Assembly (NCBI GenBank): GCA_024278775.1
Contig: JAJRSP010000078.1
Location: 1-25,708 of the forward strand
Length of the DNA stretch: 25,708 nt
Direction of reading: 5' to 3'
Source of the DNA: Planctomycetota bacterium
GTDB taxonomy: Bacteria > Planctomycetota > Phycisphaerae > UBA1845
Part shown: piece by piece, positions 23,928-25,708 of the stretch
Layout of the letters: every line of letters begins with the position of its first letter
Position numbering within the stretch: position 1 is the stretch's first letter
Notes under the pieces: model-generated
The model's database searches: none
The model's input: only the letters and a program-made list of their open reading frames with translations
What the model was told of the DNA's origin: nothing
Position numbers and translations under genes: made by a program

Positions 23928-24164
23928 TTAGCGGCTGTGCGCGCCGTCACACCAGGGCAGGTTGCCGCTTCGGTGACATTGGCAGACTGCCTTTTTTCCC
24001 GGTTCGGTTATTTCGGTGACGATCGGTGCCAGGTCGGTCCCTTCGCGGGAGTGGGCACCGTCACAGTAGGGCAGTTTGGCGCTCAGGCCGCACTGGCAGT
24101 AAGCCTTCTTCCCGGGTGTTTCCTCGATGACCATCGGGGCGGTCCCGTGTTTCGGATCAGCCAT
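23928..24164 (-). CDS. Dual CDGSH iron-sulfur domain protein
   Basis: The 78-aa protein is made almost wholly of two CDGSH motifs. The first is C23, C25, C34 and H38 (CQCGLSAKLPYCDGAH). The second is C61, C63, C72 and H76 (CQCHRSGNLPWCDGAH). Each fits C-x-C-x2-(S/T)-x3-P-x-C-D-G-x-H, which binds a 2Fe-2S cluster through three Cys and one His (mitoNEET/Miner family). It has no membrane anchor and is expected in the cytoplasm. It has an excellent ribosome site (AAGGAGA, 6 bases before ATG 24164). It lies 41 bases after the TIM-barrel gene and 12 bases before the prepilin peptidase gene. A role in electron transfer or cluster donation is family knowledge; the partner is unknown. Confidence 0.92.
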   Translation of the reverse strand: MADPKHGTAPMVIEETPGKKAYCQCGLSAKLPYCDGAHSREGTDLAPIVTEITEPGKKAVCQCHRSGNLPWCDGAHSR

Positions 24165-24205
24165 GATTATTCTCCTTATTGGCGACTGGCTTTATCACAA
24201 TCGGG

Positions 24206-24916
24206 TCAGGGAAACAAGGTGCGGACCATCTTGACGTCCTCGGCGAGACGCTCCAAAGCATCGTTTTCGCGTCTGAGCGGCAGGGCGATGAGGCCTTCGT
24301 ATCGTACGTCGAGCATTGCGGCGGCTACCTGACGCATGTCAATTTCGCCGTTGGATAATGTGGCGGGCGCGTGCTGTTTTGTGTTTGTCAGGCGGATCAG
24401 GCCGATTTGCGACTCGAAGCCCCAGATGAACTCATTCGGATTGACCGACGCGCGGTGGGCGTCGGCGACGTTGATGTCCAGGAGGAGCTCCCTGGACGGA
24501 TAGTCAGCCAGAATCGCTGCGACGTCGATCGGCTGCTCGACGCATGATCCCAGACCGTTGCGGATTGCGATGCGCGTGCTTGTCTGTTTTGTCCATTCGA
24601 GTGCGGATCGAACGGATTCGTGGAATGCTTCGCGCGGGACGGCGGTCCTGGGGCCGGCTGCGATGCTCAGGAGCGGAACGTCGATTGCGATGGACGACAG
24701 GTGTTTCAGCGTTGACCGATACGGGGCGATTGGAGCGGAATTCGATTCTTTGTCACTGATCGCCATATCGACGCACGGGATTGAAACCCCGCTAGTGGAG
24801 TTTATGCATTCGTCGGCGTTTGGAATCAGATTGTCTATGCCAAGCCGGCGGGCGGCGGCAGACAACTCGTCCAGAGGATGCGGGCCGGTCAAACATAGTT
24901 GCGATTGCAGAGCCAT
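24206..24916 (-). CDS. Sugar phosphate isomerase/epimerase-like TIM-barrel protein, metal site degenerate
   Basis: The 236-aa protein from ATG 24916 resembles the xylose-isomerase-like TIM barrel. HLSSIAIDVPLLSIAAGPR, TSTRIAIRNG, RELLLDINVADAH, IGLIRLTN, LSNGEIDMRQVAAAM and YEGLIALPL follow the order of barrel strands in the family. Of the usual metal ligands, Asp is kept (LLLDIN). The Glu of the LALEN strand is Arg (AIRNG), the His of VHLKD is replaced (IRLTN), and the last strand Glu is absent (ALPLR). It may be non-catalytic or bind something else. ATG 24916 is preferred to in-frame sites up to 25015, which fall in the dispersed repeat. It probably heads the operon that continues with the CDGSH gene. 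The fold call is moderate; function is unknown. Confidence 0.62.
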   Translation of the reverse strand: MALQSQLCLTGPHPLDELSAAARRLGIDNLIPNADECINSTSGVSIPCVDMAISDKESNSAPIAPYRSTLKHLSSIAIDVPLLSIAAGPRTAVPREAFHESVRSALEWTKQTSTRIAIRNGLGSCVEQPIDVAAILADYPSRELLLDINVADAHRASVNPNEFIWGFESQIGLIRLTNTKQHAPATLSNGEIDMRQVAAAMLDVRYEGLIALPLRRENDALERLAEDVKMVRTLFP

Positions 24917-24930
24917 CGAATCACCACTCT

Positions 24931-25059
24931 TTCTTGCGCGGTGACGCATTGCTCTGGTCCAGACCCTCCTGTATCCCCACTTTGCAAGGGGGGAAAAGAC
25001 TGTTTGCGGTCGCACGGTGGGGGCAGATCATGGCTTCACAATGCACATAGATGAAGAGT
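24931..25059. repeat. Dispersed hairpin repeat, copy B (lacks the first stem)
   Basis: It aligns with copy A from 17116 onward. TTCTTGCG at 24931, GGTCCAGA at 24956, a weakened stem CCCC-A-CTT / AAG-G-GGGG around 24976-24994, GGGGGGAAAAGACTGTTT, GTCGC and GAAGAGT occur in the same order, with about 8 extra bases. The strand orientation is the same as in copy A. It fills most of the gap between the dockerin-like gene end and the TIM-barrel gene start. Confidence 0.65.
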
Positions 25060-25079
25060 TGCTCCCCAGAGATGCCTGC

Positions 25080-25708
25080 TCACTCTTTGCTTCCGGTGAA
25101 GTTTTGTTGGAACTGTGCGAAGTCTGCGAAGTCGACGTCGCCGTCTGTGTCCATGTCTGCCCACAGGCAGCCGGGGTCTGCGACTGCGCCGGGGCCGTTG
25201 CCGCGCTCGGCGATGCACTCGGCGAAGTAGAATGCGTCACGCTGGTCGCTGTCGCCGTCGGAATCGAAGTCGCCGGAGGCTGGTGCGGGCGGGCGGCCGT
25301 AGCGGATGTAGTCCCATGCGTTTTCGCAGGGCAGGGACGAGGCGTTACCCAGCCAAACGATGCGGGCGTTGTGGTCGGGAAACACGAACTCGGCGAGGCC
25401 TGCATCGACGAGCACGTGGTCGATGTACCAGCGGTAGGTCGGCACGCCAACGTTGTCGAGTTCCAGACGGATGGTGTGCGGAACCTCAGGCTCGAGGTCA
25501 AAAAACAGAATTGGCAGGAGGGCGCTACGGAAGAGCTTGATCCGATCTCGCGCGAGCACGACACTGTAGTCGCTGCCGAAAGAGTTGCCGGCCGAAAGCG
25601 CGATCGGTGCGACGCCCGAGATTTCGGAGCGATCCCCGTTGGTCTCCGCACGAAACTCGAAAAACCACGTTGGGTCGCCATTGTACTCGGATACGCTGAT
25701 GACATAGG
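25080..25708 (-). CDS. Dockerin-like secreted protein, 3' part (5' end beyond window)
   Basis: The frame is open from the right edge to the TGA at 25080, about 209 residues, with the start outside the window. The beginning (ISVSEYNGDPTWFFEFRAET and on) and VPHTIRLELDNVGVPTYRW look like a beta-sandwich extracellular domain. The last 60 residues contain two Ca2+-loop repeats, DFDSDGDSDQRDAFYF and DMDTDGDVDFADFAQF, the paired EF-hand-like loops of dockerin type I domains, ending NFTGSKE. Planctomycetes encode many such secreted proteins, with the dockerin probably serving attachment. A competing frame covering 25028-25705 is Ser/Thr/Pro-rich and is rejected. The C-terminus has no PEP-CTERM-like transmembrane tail, so it is not an obvious exosortase substrate. 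Confidence 0.78.
   Translation of the reverse strand, partial: YVISVSEYNGDPTWFFEFRAETNGDRSEISGVAPIALSAGNSFGSDYSVVLARDRIKLFRSALLPILFFDLEPEVPHTIRLELDNVGVPTYRWYIDHVLVDAGLAEFVFPDHNARIVWLGNASSLPCENAWDYIRYGRPPAPASGDFDSDGDSDQRDAFYFAECIAERGNGPGAVADPGCLWADMDTDGDVDFADFAQFQQNFTGSKE

Noticed and set aside
25028..25705. A 225-codon minus-strand frame near the right edge.
   Set aside because: Composition is dominated by Ser, Thr, Pro and Ala without domain features, and it overlaps in another frame the dockerin-like gene, which shows Ca2+-binding loops.

Overview
The window reads as bacterial chromosome from a member of the Planctomycetota, possibly close to Phycisphaerae. This is an inference from gene content, not a database result. 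The pointers are a secreted prenyltransferase/squalene-oxidase-repeat protein, a dockerin-like secreted protein, an exosortase, a prolipoprotein diacylglyceryl transferase and a prepilin peptidase that both carry long insertions, frequent GTG/TTG starts, and short intergenic hairpin repeats. Coding density is high, no phage, plasmid or transposase gene is visible, and no gene looks broken.

Layout. 1-4061: ribF and an nrnA-type DHH phosphoesterase (overlapping, + strand) converge on recQ (- strand). 4163-5736: a flavoprotein amine oxidase (-), then tRNA-Leu(TAG) on + and tRNA-Arg(TCT) on -, each with a recognisable promoter. 5857-9232: four - strand units separated by gaps: a DUF481 outer-membrane protein, a RimJ/RimL-type acetyltransferase, a REP/BIME-like paired hairpin repeat, and the prenyltransferase-repeat protein. 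9551-14089: lgt and two glycosyltransferase genes on +. 14130-15649: an exosortase and its translationally coupled membrane partner on -. 16115-16912: an inositol-monophosphatase-family gene (-) whose promoter predicts a leaderless mRNA. 17263-21279: a 2-hydroxyacid dehydrogenase, then a likely operon of alpha/beta hydrolase, HtrA protease and DUF971 protein, closed by a bidirectional terminator at 21348-21375. 21410-24916: a five-gene - strand run of TIM-barrel protein, dual-CDGSH Fe-S protein, prepilin peptidase, LapA-like membrane protein and OmpA-type lipoprotein. 25080-25708: the 3' part of a dockerin-like secreted protein gene cut by the right edge.

Common theme. Much of the window serves the envelope: lipoprotein modification (Lgt), periplasmic proteolysis (HtrA), protein sorting (exosortase), pilin-type processing (prepilin peptidase), an OmpA lipoprotein, DUF481, and glycosyltransferases. 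The rest is housekeeping: flavin cofactors, nanoRNA/pAp turnover, DNA repair helicase and tRNAs.

The least explained items are the exosortase pair without a visible substrate, two families of hairpin repeats (one with compensatory base changes between copies, one present twice and about 7.8 kb apart), a prepilin peptidase with about 170 extra residues, and a TIM-barrel protein that seems to have lost most of its metal ligands. I found no CRISPR array, and nothing that I can firmly call a wholly new system.
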